Assembly (NCBI RefSeq): GCF_003073375.1
Contig: NZ_CP029002.1
Location: forward strand, 544,001-608,000
Origin: Lysinibacillus sp. 2017
GTDB taxonomy: Bacteria > Bacillota > Bacilli > Bacillales_A > Planococcaceae
Length of the DNA stretch: 64,000 nt
Reading direction: 5' to 3'
The notes beneath the pieces were generated by a model that did no database searches, was not told the DNA's origin, and worked only from the letters and a program-made list of their open reading frames with translations. A program made the position numbers and the translations under genes. The stretch's first letter is position 1, and each line of letters begins with the position of its first letter. This document shows, in pieces, positions 1 through 9,542 of this stretch.

Positions 1-2554
1 TTGGTACATCATTTAAGTAATCAACGGCTAGCTCTAAGTTTTCAGCAGAATCGCCAGTTGTTTTAATATGATAGAAAATCGATTTGATGTTGCGTTCTTT
101 TACAGCACGAACGGAAGCATCAAGCATCATTTGTTTTGATGTATACTTTGAATTTTTGTTAATGTCGATACTTATTAAACGAACGAAATTATAGCTGTTT
201 TGACGAGCAATCGCCTGTTCGCCTTTTAACTTGCTGCCTTCAATTAAGTAGAAGAAGTAGCCAGCATCATCAAGCTCTTGAATAAATTTCGGTTGAGATA
301 CTTGACCAAAGCCAAGCGCTTCCATACCAGATCCTAAAAGACCCGCTGTCGTATCTGATTTTAAAGTAACTAACTGATCAACTAATTTCCCGTTTACTTC
401 ATCTGTCATTGCATTTGTCACGCGGAACACATGGGATAAATTATGGCTCTCAACAGCAGCTAATGCATGTTCATCGTAGCCAATCGCTGTCGAAGTATCA
501 TAAAATTCATCTGAACTTGCTAGGAAGTAGAACGGCTCGTCACCAATCATAACATCCTCAACATCCATTGCTTCAGTGATGAAGCGTTGGTAATAGTCGT
601 CCTCAGGAACAGAAATATAGTAACCTGTTTTCTTCACATCAATAGCATCACGATACTCTGTAAAGTGTAGAAGTGCGGCTAAATCACTTTCTTCATAAAT
701 CGTAACGATATTTTGAGTTTCTAAATCCGTCAATGTTACTGGACTTAGACTGACCGTTGTTAAACCAGCATCCTCTAATTGTGTCAGTACCTCATCCACA
801 GATAAGCCACTTTCTTGTGAAGTCGTTAAAATTTCTTCATACGGAATAATGACCTCGTATGTTTTGTTGTCTTGCTCAACCTTCCATCGATTGATGATGC
901 CAATAGAAGAGGCGAGTAGTAGTACAACAATTACTGCCCATAGCCATGATCGGTTCTTTTTCATAGATTGTCTCGTCTCCCTTTCTCTCTCTTTAAGTTG
1001 TAGTTTCTTCCCGATAACCGGGATACGTTTTAAATCTTCTGGATAAATAGCATGTGTGAACCATAGTAACGCGAAGTACACAACCGCACCAATCGCAATG
1101 GCCACAATTGAATAGCCAAGAGCTACTAGTCGACCCCAGCTTGCTACTTCAAACAGTAGGGTAGGGGCTCCGACAAAAATCGCCATTATAATAGAAGAAA
1201 CTATGATTTTTACAGTTGTAGCATTAAATGCTGAGAAGCGAATTGAACGTAAGATGAAGAGCGTATTGACGATAAAGACAACCGCATATACGATCAATGT
1301 CGACCAAGCAGCACCCTCTAATCCGTATTGCTGGATAAGGATAATGTTCAGTACAATTTTTAGAAGTACACCACCAACAATGATGTACGCGCTTAATCGT
1401 GCTAAGTTCATCCCTTGCAATACGCCGGTACTTACTAATGTTAACGAAGTGAACACAGCACTCGCATTAATAATCGCTAGCATCATACTACCTTCTAAGT
1501 TTGTATAAAGTGCTAAGTTTAATGGTAATGTCAGTGCAAGTAACCCCATTGCAGCGGGCCATGTAATTAAATGCGTCATGCGGTACGTTTGCTCAATAAC
1601 CGAGCGCGTACCTTTTTCGTCTTTTTGCGCAAGTTTCGATGTAATCAGCGGAACAAGCGGCAAAATAATCGAAGACGCGAATACGGTCGTAATTTGTACG
1701 AGTGTGACACCACGTCCGTAGAGTCCGTATAAATAGTTGATTTCTTTTTGCGCGGTTACACCCGCTTCTTTTAGGGAATAGGTTGCAGTGAACGAATCGA
1801 CAAAGTTGAACAGTGCCATCGTGACCGAACCAATCGCAATTGGAATCGAAATTTTTAAAATCGTGCTACTCCATTTAGAGAAATCACTTTTCGTATAAGG
1901 CTCAGCGGATACAACCTTGAGTGGTGAACGGCGGTATTTTAAACGTAAGAATATTAATGAAGCAAATGCTCCTAATACCGAACCAATCATCACACCACCT
2001 GCGATAATCTCTGTAGATAACTCCATTTTAACAAGGATGTAGGCTGCTGCGATAATGAGTACAGCACGTATTAACTGCTCCAGAACTTGTGACACCGCAG
2101 TCGGGCGCATATCACCGAATCCTTGGAAGAACCCACGATACACCGCCATATACGGTGCAACGAGTAATGTCAGTGCCACGATGATTAACGCAAAGCGCGC
2201 TTCTGGTCCACCGAGTGCATTTGCGAGCGTATGCGAGAAGCCAAAGATAACGGCAAAGCTGAAGATCCCGAAGCAAATAGCTAAGATACTCGCTGTTAGA
2301 TAAATTTTCTTAATGCGTTGCGGCTTGTCTTGGGTATTTGCTTCTGCGATGAGTTTCGAAATCGCGAGTGGAATCCCCGCTACGGATAAATACAATGCGA
2401 CCATATAGACTGGGTAAACAAGGCTGAATATCCCGAGCACCTCGTCGCCCGCAATATTTTGCAGGGGTACGCGGAAGATACTGCCTAAAATTTTCGATAA
2501 CAACGTCGCAAGGGTCAAAATAAGCGTGCTTTTCACTAATGTTGACTGAATCAT
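1..2554 (-). CDS. Polysaccharide flippase (MurJ/Wzx/SpoVB-like) fused in frame to DUF5693 domain, partial
   Basis: The reading frame opens at an ATG at 2554, four bases after the tagA-like stop codon, and stays open to the window edge. Residues 1-530 are a many-spanning MATE/MOP-superfamily lipid-linked oligosaccharide flippase, with features such as YRGFFQGFGDM and the N-terminal LLSKILGSIFRVPLQN. Without any stop codon the frame continues at Met531 (964) into a second protein that starts MKKNRSWLWAVIVVLLLASS (a single membrane segment) and resembles DUF5693 envelope proteins found near csaB in S-layer bacilli. Usual family members are separate proteins, so this is either a true fusion or a gene pair with a lost stop; AAAGGGAG 12 nt before the second ATG could still allow internal initiation. 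The likely role is export of secondary cell-wall polysaccharide precursors. The product is truncated by the window edge. Confidence 0.85.
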   Translation of the reverse strand, partial: MIQSTLVKSTLILTLATLLSKILGSIFRVPLQNIAGDEVLGIFSLVYPVYMVALYLSVAGIPLAISKLIAEANTQDKPQRIKKIYLTASILAICFGIFSFAVIFGFSHTLANALGGPEARFALIIVALTLLVAPYMAVYRGFFQGFGDMRPTAVSQVLEQLIRAVLIIAAAYILVKMELSTEIIAGGVMIGSVLGAFASLIFLRLKYRRSPLKVVSAEPYTKSDFSKWSSTILKISIPIAIGSVTMALFNFVDSFTATYSLKEAGVTAQKEINYLYGLYGRGVTLVQITTVFASSIILPLVPLITSKLAQKDEKGTRSVIEQTYRMTHLITWPAAMGLLALTLPLNLALYTNLEGSMMLAIINASAVFTSLTLVSTGVLQGMNLARLSAYIIVGGVLLKIVLNIILIQQYGLEGAAWSTLIVYAVVFIVNTLFILRSIRFSAFNATTVKIIVSSIIMAIFVGAPTLLFEVASWGRLVALGYSIVAIAIGAVVYFALLWFTHAIYPEDLKRIPVIGKKLQLKERERETRQSMKKNRSWLWAVIVVLLLASSIGIINRWKVEQDNKTYEVIIPYEEILTTSQESGLSVDEVLTQLEDAGLTTVSLSPVTLTDLETQNIVTIYEESDLAALLHFTEYRDAIDVKKTGYYISVPEDDYYQRFITEAMDVEDVMIGDEPFYFLASSDEFYDTSTAIGYDEHALAAVESHNLSHVFRVTNAMTDEVNGKLVDQLVTLKSDTTAGLLGSGMEALGFGQVSQPKFIQELDDAGYFFYLIEGSKLKGEQAIARQNSYNFVRLISIDINKNSKYTSKQMMLDASVRAVKERNIKSIFYHIKTTGDSAENLELAVDYLNDVP

Positions 2555-2558
2555 AGGC

Positions 2559-3290
2559 TTATCGTTGTCCTTTACGTTTCATTGAAAAGACTTTTAACGC
2601 AAATTGTGGGAGTACGAGCATACGTTTAAAACGAGTTGGCTGTTTTAGTAGGCGGTAAAGCCATTCTAAATTCAGCTTTTGCCAAATGACCGGTGCACGT
2701 TTGACAGTACCAGCGATTACGTCGAACGAACCACCAATCCCCATAAATACTCCGTGCGAGAACTTGTCCATATTTTCGTAAATCCATTTTTCTTGGCGCG
2801 GTACACCTAGAGCAGTGAAGATTAAGTCAGGCTGCAGTTTAGCGGCCTCTTCTGCAAGGTTATTGTTATTCCAGTCGAAGAATCCGTCATGATAGCCGAC
2901 GATCTCGACGTTTGGATAATCTCGCTTAATGTTGGCTACTGTTTTTTCAATCGTTTCTTTTTGTGCGCCGAGTAAATACACTTTAAAGCGCTTTTCGTTG
3001 CCGACCTTTAATAGCTCGATCATCGTATCATAGCCCGTTACACGCCCAGGTAAGTCCTCGCCTAGGATGGAAGCCGCCTTTACGACCCCAATTCCATCTG
3101 CACAAATATACGTTGCTTCATTAATATACTGCATTAACGTTGGGTCCTCATTCGCACGCATCACAATTTCTGGATTGGCTGTAATGACGAACGTCTTTTC
3201 CTTATTAATGGCACGTTCGACAAGTAGCTTCGCAAAATTGTTCTGATCTATATGTAAGAAGGGAATCCCCATAATCTCTACATGTCTCAT
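2559..3290 (-). CDS. tagA: WecG/TagA/CpsF-family glycosyltransferase
   Basis: GT26-family enzyme that normally transfers ManNAc to undecaprenyl-PP-GlcNAc on the inner membrane face. I chose the ATG at 3290 (243 aa) because it aligns with the family N-terminus (MRHVEIMGIPF). With this start the conserved residues fall at Thr37 and Asp65 (TANPE, ADGIGVV), the numbering I recall for the characterised TagA active site; an upstream in-frame ATG at 3341 adds 17 residues of no family resemblance. The C-terminus (VKRAPVIWQKLNLEWLYRLLKQPTR) is the basic membrane-association appendage. It is followed after 4 nt by the flippase gene, so the two form an operon. In this context it probably makes the SLH-binding secondary cell-wall polysaccharide rather than classical teichoic acid. 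Confidence 0.9.
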   Translation of the reverse strand: MRHVEIMGIPFLHIDQNNFAKLLVERAINKEKTFVITANPEIVMRANEDPTLMQYINEATYICADGIGVVKAASILGEDLPGRVTGYDTMIELLKVGNEKRFKVYLLGAQKETIEKTVANIKRDYPNVEIVGYHDGFFDWNNNNLAEEAAKLQPDLIFTALGVPRQEKWIYENMDKFSHGVFMGIGGSFDVIAGTVKRAPVIWQKLNLEWLYRLLKQPTRFKRMLVLPQFALKVFSMKRKGQR

Positions 3291-3753
3291 ATTCTTTTTG
3301 ACAACCTTTCTATTTAAGAGCATTTCACTGCCATTTATCATACCACAAAAGTATTAGAGAAGTTACTCCCAATAGGAAAGAAACCGATTGCGGCTAACGA
3401 TTTGACGTATGGAAAAAGGAAAGGTTCGACGATGTAGGGGAAGGGGATGAGAATGGAACTAGGAAAGGGTTTTGAAAATCTGTTGTCGGTAAATTAAAAT
3501 GATTCGAAAAATATATTACAATTGAGTTACATTATTTACACTTTAGTTACTAATAATGGTAAATATGTGGCGTTTTGAAGGGGTTTTACGTTTGTTATTT
3601 TAAAGTATTTTCCAAATAATAATGATAAATTCATATTTCAATAAAAAAATCGCATTTTACAAATGTAACAAATTTTTGACTTAAAATGGTTTTTATGCCT
3701 ACTTAATCTATGAAAAAGGTGATTGTAAACCTAATTATTGGGAAAAATCATAC

Positions 3754-3781
3754 TGCAATTCCTTTCGACATACTATATAAT
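3754..3781 (+). promoter_or_regulatory. Candidate promoter of first S-layer gene
   Basis: A perfect TATAAT at 3776-3781 lies 16 nt downstream of TGCAAT, a poor -35 match. Transcription from here would give a leader of about 285 nt. A second possible -35 (TTGACT near 3676) has no convincing -10. Confidence 0.4.
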
Positions 3782-3915
3782 TGTTACATGAAACCCAGTA
3801 AAAGGTTTTTGAGGATATATTGGTATGTTTGTAATTTACCATTCTAGGTAATGAACAATTATTCGAATATATCCTTGTGTTCTAAATTAATAGATGGTAT
3901 ATTATTGAAGTAATT

Positions 3916-3958
3916 AAATGTGCTAAATTGATACTGCGGTACCAATTTATGTGCATTT
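3916..3958 (+). promoter_or_regulatory. Leader hairpin of S-layer mRNA
   Basis: Nested inverted repeat: AAATG...CATTT outside, TAAATTG...CAATTTA inside, then TAC-TGCG-GTA at the tip. It lies in the presumed 5' UTR about 115 nt before the start codon, so it may protect the transcript. No known riboswitch motif was seen. Confidence 0.5.
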
Positions 3959-4074
3959 AGGAAAAAAAACCTTTTATCTAAGTGATTGAGGAAGCTAAAA
4001 CGCATCGCTACATAGCATTTTGCGACTTGCTATCAATAACTTGATAAAAAGGCAATTTAGGAGGAAAAAATTAA

Positions 4075-7000
4075 ATGGCAAAAACAAACAAAGGTCGTAA
4101 ATTATTCGCGACAACTGCAACTGCTGCATTAGTAGCATCTGCAATCGTTCCGGTGGCATCAGCTGCACAAGTTAATGACTTAAATACAGTTTCATCATAT
4201 GCCCAAGAAGCGGTACAAGACTTAGTAGATCGTGGAGTAATCGAAGGCGATGCAAAGGGTAACTTCAACCCTAAAAACTCAGTAACTCGCGCTGAAGGTG
4301 CTACTATCTTAGTAAAAGCTTTAGACGCAGATACTACTGCTACTATCAACTTCACTGACGTGAAAGCTGGCGCTTGGTATTACGATGCTATTAACGCTGC
4401 TGTAAACAACGGTTATTTCCAAGGTCAAGGCGCTGGTAAGTTCAACCCATCAGGTAACTTAACTCGCTCTGAAGCTGCAATCATCTTTGTAAATGCTTTC
4501 GGTTTAGAAGGTTCAGCTAACCTAGCTGATTTCTCAGATGCTGCATCTGTGAAATCTTGGGCTAAAGAAGCTTTAGAAATCGCTGTAGCTAATGGCGTAA
4601 TCAAAGGCGACAACGGTAAATTAAACCCGAACGCTAACATCACTAAACAAGACTTCGCTGTAATGTTCTCTCGCGCTGAAGAAGCTTCTGTAAATCCAGC
4701 TGCTGATTTAAAAGCTGCAGTAGAAAACTTAAAAGAAACTGTTGGTAAATTAGCTGACAAAGTAACAGCTGAAAACGCTACTGCTGCAAAAACTGCTGTA
4801 GCAGATACAAAAGCTGCAATCGAAGTTACTGAAAAAGCATTAGAAGCTGCTAAAGAAGCTAAAGTTGTAACTGACGAAGAAGTTAAAGCTATTGAAGAAG
4901 GTATCGCTGCTGCGAAAACAAAATTAGAAGCTGCTGAAAAATTAGTTGCTGCTTATGAAGAATCTTTAACAACTGTTAAAGTTGAATCTGTAAGTGCGAC
5001 TAACCTGAAAGAAGTAGTTGTGCAATTTAACACTACTGTTTCTGCTGAAGAAGCAGAAAAAATTACTAACTACAAATTAGATGGTGCTACATTAAATGCT
5101 GTATCTTCTGCTACATTATCTGAAGATAAAAAATCAGTAGTTATTAACTTCTCTAGTGATGGTCCAACTCTAACAAACCAAAAAGTTCACAAATTAACTG
5201 TTAGCGGTATTACTAAACTTGCATCAGCAGAATATACATTTACGGCTCTTGATGTAACAGTACCTGAAGTGAAATCAGTTGAAGTACTAGGTAATAAAGT
5301 TATTAATGTACACTTTAGCGAACCAGTTAAAAAAGACAGTGCACAAACTCGTATTAACTATAAAGTTAATGGTTTTGTAGTAAATGGTGAAGTGGAACTA
5401 TCTGAAGATGGCAAAACAGCAACAATTACTCTTTATAGCCGTCTTAAAGCTGGCGTAAACAAAGTTTCAGTTGCAGGCGTACAAGACTATGCAAACATGA
5501 CAATTATCAACTACTTAGATAAAGAATTCACAGTAGCGGATGATACTGCAGCTCCAGCTTCATTCTCAATCGTGTCTGCTACATTAGATGCAGCAATTGT
5601 TAAGTTTGATGAAGCGGTAGATGCAGAGACTGTTAAAGCATCTAATATCTACTGGACTGATAATGACGGTGTAGTTAAACACGGTGCAAATAGTGCAGTA
5701 GCTACTGATTCTACATTCACAACTTATAAAATTATCTTTGCTGATAATAAATTACCAGCTAGAGAAACTACTTTAGTTATTGAAAAAGCAAGTGATTTAT
5801 TCGGTAATGTCGCTTCTAAATTAAGCACTAAAGTAACTGCTACAGTAGACGTTACACGTCCTGAAGTTTCATCATTAGGTATTTATACAGATGAATACGG
5901 CAACTTTACTGCAGCTTCTTCATCTCAATTAGATATTAAATTCAATAAAGCCATCAGCACTTCTCAATTTACTGGTGTGAATTCTGAAAATCTTGTAGTT
6001 AAGAATGCAAAAGGTGAAGTAGTTGCAGTTGCTTCAAGTGCAGTTGCAAAAGCTAAGCACACTAACACTTTAACTGTTACACTTTCTAATGCTCTTGAAG
6101 AAGGTAAAACTTACTCAGTAGAAGTGAAAAATGTTGTAGATGGAACAGCTTTAAATAATAAGATGATTCCTCAAACATTTACAATTGCAGTACCTGAAAT
6201 TACAGCTCCTACAGTTACAAATGTTGCAGTAGTAGATGCTGGTGCTGAAGGAACTAAAGTTCAAGTAGTATTCAGCAATTCAATGGCACTTGATGGAGAA
6301 TACTCAGTTCTGAAATCAGATCGTTATATGATTAAAGTTGGTACTTCATGGTACCTATTACCAGCAGGTACAACTTTCCAACCAACATATGATAGCAAGG
6401 CTGTAATCATCACGATTCCAAAAGATGCTAAATATGACGGTACTAATGTATTAACTGCTGGAGCTATTACTGGTTTCAAAACTACATTAGTAGCAGATAA
6501 GAATGGCAATAAACTAGCTGGATTAACAAAAGAAATTTTAGATACTGACACTCCTCTATGGGGTAATACTACTGCACAAATCATTCCTGCTAAAACAATT
6601 GCAACTGCTAAAAATAAGGTTAAAGTAGTATTAGATCGTCCATTACAAGTAGTTTATGCTTCTGATTTCTTAGTGAATGGTACTATTGTACCAACTTCAG
6701 CTTCATATGAAACTGTTGATGGTCAAGGAGTTGTTACTTTAACATTACCTACTAACTTATCAGCTAATGTAACAGCTACTGTATCTACAGTTGCACAAGC
6801 AAATGTTAGATCATTAGATTTATTAGGAAATAAAATTCCTACAGTATCTGGCTTAACTGTACAAGATGGAGTAGCACCTTCATTAGTTGCTTCAACTACT
6901 AATACAGGTATCAATGCTATTGATTCTGACACAATCGAATTACATTTTGATGAAAATTTATCTTCAACATTCGATGCTGCTCCAGCAAATAAAGCAGCTC

Positions 7001-7752
7001 TAGCTGGTATGTTCACAATTAAAGTTGGTTTAAACCAATCAAAAACTCTAATTGCTGGTACAGATTATGTAGCTGATATTAAAGATACTGATACAAGCGT
7101 TGTTGAAATTGATTTCTTAACACCATTAACTGCAACTGAAAAACAAAAAATTACTGTTTCTTCAAATGATGCAGCAATGTATATCTTCGATTTCAATGCA
7201 TTTAACTTAACTGGTGGATATACTTATGCTAATAAAGTTAAATTTGGTACAACTGCCGTTGGTAATGCTGGGATTTTAGATGTAGCAGCAGCGGCAGCAG
7301 CGGCAGCAGTACAAGGGCAAATTGCGTCACTTCCAGTTGTAGGTACTTTAACTTATGCTGATAAAACAGCAGTAGATACAGCACGTGCAGCATATGACGC
7401 TTTATCAGCTGATGCAAAAGCACTAGTAACTAACGTTGCAACTTTAACAGCTGCAGAAACAGAAATTACACGCTTAGGTAATGTAATTACTTCTGTAGCA
7501 GCTCCATCAATCACAACTACTACAGGTACTCATGCAGACAATGCAGCAGTATTAGCAGCATTAGGAACAACTGTAACAGTTACTAAAGAAGATGGTACTA
7601 TAGCAACAGCTAGCGTAGCATGGACAGCTTCAGCTGACTATGATGCAGCAACAGCAGGTGATACAGTAATTTATACTGGTGTAGTTACTCCAACTGCTCC
7701 TACTACTCAACCAACAGTACCGGTTAGTGTTACAGTAACAGTAACTAAGTAA
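4075..7752 (+). CDS. S-layer protein, SLH-anchored, 1225 aa
   Basis: Major surface-layer-type protein. It has a signal peptide (about residues 1-30, ending VASAA), then three SLH domains at about 31-86, 93-144 and 152-202 with TRAEGA, TRSEAA and TKQDFA signature ends. An alanine/lysine/glutamate-rich helical segment follows (about 208-300), and then a long array of beta-rich Ig-like SbsA/Big-type domains to the C-terminus. There is no cysteine, and codon use is strongly biased (highly expressed type). The start is fixed by TAGGAGG at 4058-4064, 11 nt upstream. The N-terminus closely resembles Lysinibacillus sphaericus S-layer proteins. SLH domains should bind the polysaccharide made by the adjacent operon. 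An alanine run of eight residues near 1070 begins a helical C-terminal section. Whether this or one of the 44.8/50.3 kb paralogues forms the visible lattice cannot be told. Confidence 0.93.
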   Translation: MAKTNKGRKLFATTATAALVASAIVPVASAAQVNDLNTVSSYAQEAVQDLVDRGVIEGDAKGNFNPKNSVTRAEGATILVKALDADTTATINFTDVKAGAWYYDAINAAVNNGYFQGQGAGKFNPSGNLTRSEAAIIFVNAFGLEGSANLADFSDAASVKSWAKEALEIAVANGVIKGDNGKLNPNANITKQDFAVMFSRAEEASVNPAADLKAAVENLKETVGKLADKVTAENATAAKTAVADTKAAIEVTEKALEAAKEAKVVTDEEVKAIEEGIAAAKTKLEAAEKLVAAYEESLTTVKVESVSATNLKEVVVQFNTTVSAEEAEKITNYKLDGATLNAVSSATLSEDKKSVVINFSSDGPTLTNQKVHKLTVSGITKLASAEYTFTALDVTVPEVKSVEVLGNKVINVHFSEPVKKDSAQTRINYKVNGFVVNGEVELSEDGKTATITLYSRLKAGVNKVSVAGVQDYANMTIINYLDKEFTVADDTAAPASFSIVSATLDAAIVKFDEAVDAETVKASNIYWTDNDGVVKHGANSAVATDSTFTTYKIIFADNKLPARETTLVIEKASDLFGNVASKLSTKVTATVDVTRPEVSSLGIYTDEYGNFTAASSSQLDIKFNKAISTSQFTGVNSENLVVKNAKGEVVAVASSAVAKAKHTNTLTVTLSNALEEGKTYSVEVKNVVDGTALNNKMIPQTFTIAVPEITAPTVTNVAVVDAGAEGTKVQVVFSNSMALDGEYSVLKSDRYMIKVGTSWYLLPAGTTFQPTYDSKAVIITIPKDAKYDGTNVLTAGAITGFKTTLVADKNGNKLAGLTKEILDTDTPLWGNTTAQIIPAKTIATAKNKVKVVLDRPLQVVYASDFLVNGTIVPTSASYETVDGQGVVTLTLPTNLSANVTATVSTVAQANVRSLDLLGNKIPTVSGLTVQDGVAPSLVASTTNTGINAIDSDTIELHFDENLSSTFDAAPANKAALAGMFTIKVGLNQSKTLIAGTDYVADIKDTDTSVVEIDFLTPLTATEKQKITVSSNDAAMYIFDFNAFNLTGGYTYANKVKFGTTAVGNAGILDVAAAAAAAAVQGQIASLPVVGTLTYADKTAVDTARAAYDALSADAKALVTNVATLTAAETEITRLGNVITSVAAPSITTTTGTHADNAAVLAALGTTVTVTKEDGTIATASVAWTASADYDAATAGDTVIYTGVVTPTAPTTQPTVPVSVTVTVTK

Positions 7753-7808
7753 TTTTTCCTAGTGAATTTCGTGTACTATATACACTAATGATTCTGACAA
7801 TCAATATT

Positions 7809-7905
7809 GTGCACCGGGTGCACAAACAATACTGACAATTCACTACAATTCCAGAATTGACAAAAGGCTCTACATGGCTACGGCTGTGTAGGGCTTTTCT
7901 ATTTG
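7809..7905 (+). repeat. GTGCAC modular repeat, full copy 1
   Basis: Consists of a palindrome GTGCACCGGGTGCAC (7809-7823), the motif AAACAAT.CTGACAATT, a second palindrome CAATTCCAGAATTG (7846-7859) and a terminator hairpin (7867-7899). It lies directly downstream of the S-layer gene. Other copies are at 8237, 10435, 14168, 16562 and 49739. Confidence 0.75.
7867..7899 (+). terminator. Intrinsic terminator of first S-layer gene
   Basis: GCTCTACATGGC-TACG-GCTGTGTAGGGC stem followed by TTTTCTATTT. It is the 3' module of the GTGCAC repeat. Confidence 0.8.
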
Positions 7906-7974
7906 CCCTTCAGCCTGCGCTTATGTTCTGAGTCGTAACAACGACTTTGAAATATTTAATATAGATATGAAGTA

Positions 7975-8034
7975 ATTAATGAATGCCTTTCATTCCGAAT
8001 GTGGAGTGAAGGGCATTTTCTATTTTGAAGGAGG
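7975..8034 (+). promoter_or_regulatory. Leader hairpin of radC-like fragment
   Basis: AATGCCTTTCATTCC pairs with GGAGTGAAGGGCATT (15 positions, including G-T pairs) and is followed by TTTCTATTTTGAAGGAGG. The same layout with different bases precedes the intact radC-like gene at 33248, so the structure is conserved. Confidence 0.55.
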
Positions 8035-8042
8035 AGTTACAA

Positions 8043-8207
8043 ATGGAAGAAAAATTAAAGAAGGAACCAGGAAAAAGAATTCAGTTGGTGGATGTGGTGT
8101 TGGAACGCAGTGGGAGCCAGATGTTCTCAGGAAAAATATCGTGCACCGGGTGCACAAACAATCCCGACAATTTAATACAATTTATGAAAATACATGGAGT
8201 ACGTTAG
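8043..8207 (+). pseudogene. radC-like gene, 5' fragment cut by GTGCAC repeat
   Basis: The first ~33 codons (MEEKLKKEPGKRIQLVDVVL...) are homologous to the N-terminus of the intact radC-like gene at 33248 (MEENQKKVPAKRVDIVQVKL). At 8141 the frame runs into the GTGCACCGGGTGCAC palindrome and the whole JAB/JAMM catalytic domain is missing. It keeps a good ribosome site (GAAGGAGG). A 54-residue out-of-family peptide could be made, but this is best read as a broken gene. Confidence 0.7.
8141..8175 (+). repeat. GTGCAC repeat, half copy (palindrome module only)
   Basis: GTGCACCGGGTGCACAAACA and following bases match the 5' half of the full repeats, but the terminator module is absent. It sits exactly where the radC-like fragment loses homology. 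Confidence 0.7.
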
Positions 8208-8236
8208 AAGGATTGAAGTCTTGTATGAGGAATTCC

Positions 8237-8330
8237 GTGCACCGGGTACACAAACAATTATGAAAATTAACTACAATTCCAGAATTGACGAATGGCTCTA
8301 CATGGCTTCGGCTGTGTAGGGCTTTTCTTT
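8237..8330 (+). repeat. GTGCAC modular repeat, full copy 2
   Basis: GTGCACCGGGTACAC, AAACAAT, ACAATTCCAGAATTGA and a terminator GCTCTACATGGC-TTCG-GCTGTGTAGGGC with a T tract (8295-8328). Downstream bases (CAGCCTAAGTTATG) also resemble those after copy 1. Confidence 0.75.
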
Positions 8331-8478
8331 TTGCCTTTCAGCCTAAGTTATGATTAGAGCAATAATCGCAATTAAATGACTATATAAATAAAGCTTTAGC
8401 TGAAGATATTGATAAAACAGATTTAAATTTATTCTCCGATAAAAAATAATTTCTTATAGTTGCTCAAAATTCATTAGG

Positions 8479-8516
8479 GTCCTATGCGAGAGAATTCTTG
8501 CATAGGACTTCATTTT
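8479..8516 (+). terminator. Intrinsic terminator
   Basis: GTCCTATGCGAGAGAATTCT pairs back through TTGCATAGGAC, then TTCATTTTTG. It follows a decayed reading frame. Confidence 0.65.
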
Positions 8517-8667
8517 TGTTTTCAAACATAGCTGTAGCGATCTAACTCCAACAATCTGATATTATATATTATAACTTCTAATTATCATTCACTACACAAA
8601 TAGCTCTCTATCCCTATAAGAGAGAACGATTTTATGTAAACGTGTACCTATTGCACAAAAAAAATTA

Positions 8668-8703
8668 AGCACTAAATTTCCTTAGAGGAATTTAGTGCTT
8701 TTT
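8668..8703 (+). terminator. Intrinsic terminator
   Basis: AGCACTAAATTTCC-TTAGA-GGAATTTAGTGCT stem followed by TTTT. No intact gene precedes it. Confidence 0.65.
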
Positions 8704-9542
8704 GTAGAATTAACTTAAGTAGATTTGATCACTTATATCCATAAAAAAGTGTATTCAAGGAGCAAATAAATGAAATTACAAATTGATTTTTTAATGAGGA
8801 TTTTTCAAATGCGATTAGTGATGGTATAATATGAAGTTTTAGTATATTACAAAGGGAAGGAAGAGATTTTATATATTGGGGGAATCTAGAACTGTGCTGA
8901 GTCGATGTGCGGATCATCTTATAAACTGGAAAAGAACATATTTTGGATTTACAAGTGAAAATTTAGAGAATGAAAATATCAAATTGATTTTAAATTAAAC
9001 CAGAAAAACAGTGATGTCATTTGTCGAAAACAACAAGAAAAGCAATTAATAATATTAAAACAGTCATTGCTTCAAAGTTGGATAGGAGATAGACAAAAAG
9101 ATGAAGCGGGTAGAACAAAAACAATGCAATTATTTTTAAATCAATGATTAATGTTGGATTTTACAACTTAAATATGTACGAAATGGTTAATACTATAAAT
9201 TTATATACCCGTTATAGTTATACTTCTTTTTATAATACTCACTATAACGTGGGTTAATACGGATCATAATTTTATTTAGTGGGCTATTACTTGAATAAGC
9301 AAATGATAATGATCGTTCATTAGGCAAAGCAATCAGTGTAAAGGAGGATCGGTCGTGAACCTATTGCAATACATGAAAAACACTGCAAGATCAGCTACTA
9401 CTTGAAATATGTTTTGACGACAATTGTTTGTGAACGCACCCGATATATCCAATAATTTTGCGCCAAATTTTATATGTAAGTTACTTCTATTAATAACATA
9501 CTAAGCATATAATATTTACGGAATATAGAAGGGGTGGAAAAA

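Larger units (their letters stand above)
3342..4057. other. AT-rich intergenic region with S-layer gene leader
   Basis: Divergent gap between the minus-strand polysaccharide operon and the first S-layer gene. It contains no ORF of interest. It holds a TATAAT candidate -10 box (3776-3781) and a long untranslated leader with a strong hairpin (3916-3958). Long leaders are typical of highly expressed S-layer mRNAs. Confidence 0.6.
8331..9542. other. Gene-poor region with decayed ORFs
   Basis: About 1.2 kb without an intact gene. It holds a short tail-like frame ending at 8450 (...AEDIDKTDLNLFSDKK), a GNRA-loop terminator (8479-8516), a degenerate GTGCAC palindrome (8643-8658), a second terminator (8668-8703), and a decayed plus-strand frame of about 55 codons ending at 9147 (...SWIGDRQKDEAGRTKTMQ) that I do not recognise. 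The final ~200 bp are duplicated upstream of the paralogous gene at 12588. Confidence 0.5.

Noticed and set aside
7809-7823. Palindrome as a dif/XerCD site
   Set aside because: It lacks the two 11-bp XerC/XerD arms with a 6-bp centre and resembles no dif sequence I know; many copies also argue against it.
8881-9003. Possible small gene near 8.9 kb (frame ending ...NENIKLILN)
   Set aside because: It is short, has no ribosome site, and upstream stops are close; treated as decayed sequence.
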